From an uncultured Pseudohongiella sp. (GTDB taxonomy: Bacteria; Pseudomonadota; Gammaproteobacteria; Pseudomonadales; Pseudohongiellaceae), in NCBI GenBank assembly GCA_902537815.1, contig CACBCS010000007.1, positions 1-64,000 on the forward strand: a DNA stretch of 64,000 bases. The letters are read 5' to 3'. Shown piece by piece: positions 61,677 through 64,000 of the stretch; position 1 is the first letter of the stretch, and every line of letters begins with the position of its first letter. The translations under genes were made by a program, and so were the position numbers. The notes below the pieces were generated by a model. It saw only the letters and a program-made list of their open reading frames with translations, was not told the DNA's origin and did not search any database.

Positions 61677-61951
61677 TTGATCGCGCCTGATGACCTCAAT
61701 GCTTGTAAGTATCCGAATTGATTGGGTTATTTTTTAACTCGTCATTGTGTCGCTGCGCACGATGCCGATATCTACTACATATTGTTTGACTTGTTTTGTC
61801 ATACGCTATATGTTGCGCTAGACGCTGGCCCGAGTTCGACCTTGCCGACATGCTCTGCCGGGTTTGAATAGACAGCACGAACCCATTGGAAAAACAGCGC
61901 TTTCATTGCCCACCTGACCGGGTGCGCTCAAAGAGACTGGGAAAAAAAGGC

Positions 61952-62125
61952 ATGTCAAAACCTGCAGAAATCATCAATAGCGAGTCGCACGATTTATTGC
62001 CGGACGAAGGCGTCGACGGCGACAAGCTTTTTCTGCGTCAGCTAAAGGAAGAAGAAATTCGCGCTAAGCTGGAAGAGTTCGCACGCGAATTGGCTCAAGT
62101 GCAGGCGGAGCGCGATCGACACTGA
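61952..62125 (+). CDS. small hypothetical protein
   Basis: MSKPAEIINSESHDLLPDEGVDGDKLFLRQLKEEEIRAKLEEFARELAQVQAERDRH; helical, charged. Confidence 0.5.
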   Translation: MSKPAEIINSESHDLLPDEGVDGDKLFLRQLKEEEIRAKLEEFARELAQVQAERDRH

Positions 62126-62200
62126 TCTGTCGTGCTCTGGCACTGTTTCTGGTCAACAGGCCGGATATATTCCTGATAGCTCGGTCTCCTGGGTGCTGAC

Positions 62201-62599
62201 ATGGTCAACCCTTCTGAAAACCCCATGACAAAGCTCATCTCACTCTTCACTCTCCTGGTAACCACTGCAATGCTTGCGGCCTGTGGCTCGGCCATACCTC
62301 ACTCACCTATGCTCGACTCTGAACCCGAGGCAGGCGCTGTACTCACTCGAGCACCGCGTACTTTGCGACTCTATTTTGAGGATCTTCCGGACGTTGATCG
62401 GAGCGCTCTGCGATTAGTGGGCCCGAACGGTGAGCATCAATTAAGGGGAATGCATACCATGGCCGCTGATGATCTCATGATCGAGATACTCGACCCGCTA
62501 ACGCCAGGCGATTACACCGTCGAATGGACAACGGTAATTGCGGACGATCCGACCGTCTATTCAGGCAAGTTCGACTTTACAGTGCAAGAGCGACCCTAA
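62201..62599 (+). CDS. CopC domain-containing lipoprotein
   Basis: Lipobox MLAACGS; HSPMLDSEPEAGAVLTRAPRTLRLYFED...LTPGDYTVEWTTVIADDPTVYSGKFDFTV. Confidence 0.88.
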   Translation: MVNPSENPMTKLISLFTLLVTTAMLAACGSAIPHSPMLDSEPEAGAVLTRAPRTLRLYFEDLPDVDRSALRLVGPNGEHQLRGMHTMAADDLMIEILDPLTPGDYTVEWTTVIADDPTVYSGKFDFTVQERP

Positions 62600-63585
62600 C
62601 TCGTATTTAAGGTTATCCCCAGATGTTCCGCCAGCGCGCGACCGCTGACAAACGCATCTTCTGCCCTGTTACCTAGACACCAATCACCAACTGCAGCCAG
62701 CCGGTTTTTCTCGTCGACCAGGAACGCTTTGCCGATGGCCTTCTCCACTTTGGCGTAACGCCATCGCTGCAGGTGAATTTCCTGTATCGACAGTGAATCA
62801 GGGTCGATAAGTTGATGAAGCGCATCCAGAAGCTGGCTTTCAATAACAGTGGGCTCTTCATCAATGTGAGCAGTAGCCCACGCATTACTGCTGTGCACCA
62901 CCAGACCCAAGGGTTCGCTGCGGGATGGCTTGCTGTTGTTGATCGCCAACCAGGAGATCGGTGATTGTCTGACCACTGCCGCTTCGAAGTTCAATCGGGG
63001 ACGATCTCTGAGTGCAACCATCAAGGCGAAGCAAGGTGACAGCTGCGCCTCGGTTACTGAGCGGTGTTCACTAAACTTTGTGCCAAACAGCATGCCAACT
63101 TGCGGCGCTGGCATGGCAGACACTACCCAATCAAACATTCCCAGCTCAGCACCACTCTTGTCTTTGAGCTGCCAGTCCTGTCCACACCGGCTAATTTCCT
63201 GAACCTGAGTGGAGTAAGAAATAGCCAAATCGCCTGCAAGCCGTTTCGGAAACGCTGTCATACTTGGCACGCCCACATAATGCGGCTCGAACCACGTGCG
63301 TTTAAAAGTCTCAGAGTCTGGCGCGAGTGTCACAAGTTTGGGCTGCCATTCAGAGACTGCTGACTGAAAGTCGTCGTCTTTCAACAAAGACTCAAGTGAC
63401 TTGGCACGACAGGTGAAAAATTGCGCGCCATGGTCAAACTCGTGATCCGCCGCACGCCGCGTGGCGAGACGTCCGCCTACGCCACGGGATTTCTCAAACA
63501 GTTGAATATCAGCGAAGGGTCGCGAGGCATGAGCAAAGCTCAAGCCCGACAGACCTGCTCCGATTACTGCGATGCGCATAGCCAA
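62596..63585 (-). CDS. renalase-like NAD(P)/FAD-dependent oxidoreductase
   Basis: IAVIGAGLSGLSFAHA...FEKSRGVGGRLATRR; AAVGDWCLGNRAEDAFVSGRALAEHL. Confidence 0.92.
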   Translation of the reverse strand: MAMRIAVIGAGLSGLSFAHASRPFADIQLFEKSRGVGGRLATRRAADHEFDHGAQFFTCRAKSLESLLKDDDFQSAVSEWQPKLVTLAPDSETFKRTWFEPHYVGVPSMTAFPKRLAGDLAISYSTQVQEISRCGQDWQLKDKSGAELGMFDWVVSAMPAPQVGMLFGTKFSEHRSVTEAQLSPCFALMVALRDRPRLNFEAAVVRQSPISWLAINNSKPSRSEPLGLVVHSSNAWATAHIDEEPTVIESQLLDALHQLIDPDSLSIQEIHLQRWRYAKVEKAIGKAFLVDEKNRLAAVGDWCLGNRAEDAFVSGRALAEHLGITLNTS

Positions 63586-63677
63586 GGCCCTTAAGTTGCC
63601 TATCGGTTACGCTTGGATTAACGATGGATGGGTCATGTTAGATTGACCGGCCTGAGAGGAGACAAATCCTCAGGTGT

Positions 63678-64000
63678 CTACAACGTGAAATTGACCTCGA
63701 TCAACCTGAACAATCCGGCAGGCAGCACCACTGGCGGAATCTGGAAGGTTCTTATTTCTCTGGAAGAACGGCTAATGCCTATCAGTCCACGCTCGCCACT
63801 GTCATCCCAGGTAATAGCCTGCTCCTCGATGTCCACCGAAATGGTAGTCACATGAATCAGCTTGGGTCCCATGCGGGGAGCTGCCAGGACATAAACCTCT
63901 GGCTTATCGTGGCCGCTGAGATAGAGCAACCCGTCAGCACCCAGGGCGCCGCCCGATGCCGCATAGGGTTGCATCTGGCGGGTGACCGAATCCGGTATCA
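63678..64000 (-). CDS. hypothetical protein C-terminal fragment (runs off right edge)
   Basis: Reverse frame stays open through 64000 (…IPDSVTRQMQPYAASGGALGADGLLYLSGHDKPEVYVLAAP…). Confidence 0.6.
   Translation of the reverse strand, partial: IPDSVTRQMQPYAASGGALGADGLLYLSGHDKPEVYVLAAPRMGPKLIHVTTISVDIEEQAITWDDSGERGLIGISRSSREIRTFQIPPVVLPAGLFRLIEVNFTL

Overview
The window is chromosomal DNA from a marine-type gammaproteobacterium (taxonomy inferred from gene content only), densely coding, with about 65 supported protein genes. I saw no rRNA, tRNA, CRISPR array or prophage. Main blocks: (1) a partial malonate transporter madL at the left edge, followed by an ~800 bp non-coding gap with a strong hairpin and a perfect palindrome; (2) a region with a secreted PqqB-like protein, MOSC, VOC, PNPOx and kinase genes, a cytochrome c-fused PQQ dehydrogenase carrying a DxD lanthanide-type signature, a CHRD protein and a tannase-like esterase; (3) a compact UbiA/HAD - DprE2-like - DprE1-like - GtrA cluster that looks like a polyprenyl-phospho-D-arabinose pathway; (4) a fused redoxin/cytochrome/Cu-monooxygenase-like protein, plus a stand-alone redoxin and two MMPL/RND exporters; (5) a CX3CH cytochrome next to a ClpP paralog, and an IorAB-type molybdenum hydroxylase; (6) heme and envelope genes (ChaN, TraB-like, DUF4159, SIMPL, MarR); (7) the conserved nnr-tsaE-amiB-mutL-miaA-hfq-hflX-hflK-hflC-DUF2065-hisZ-purA block; (8) a REP/IS200-type HUH transposase with a near-perfect downstream hairpin, then CopC and a renalase-like oxidoreductase. 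The strongest leads are the DxD PQQ dehydrogenase, the arabinose cluster, the cysteine-less redoxin fusion, the CX3CH cytochrome, the SIMPL reading-frame break and the transposase-associated hairpin. Product names come from reading motifs and overall family resemblance, not database searches.
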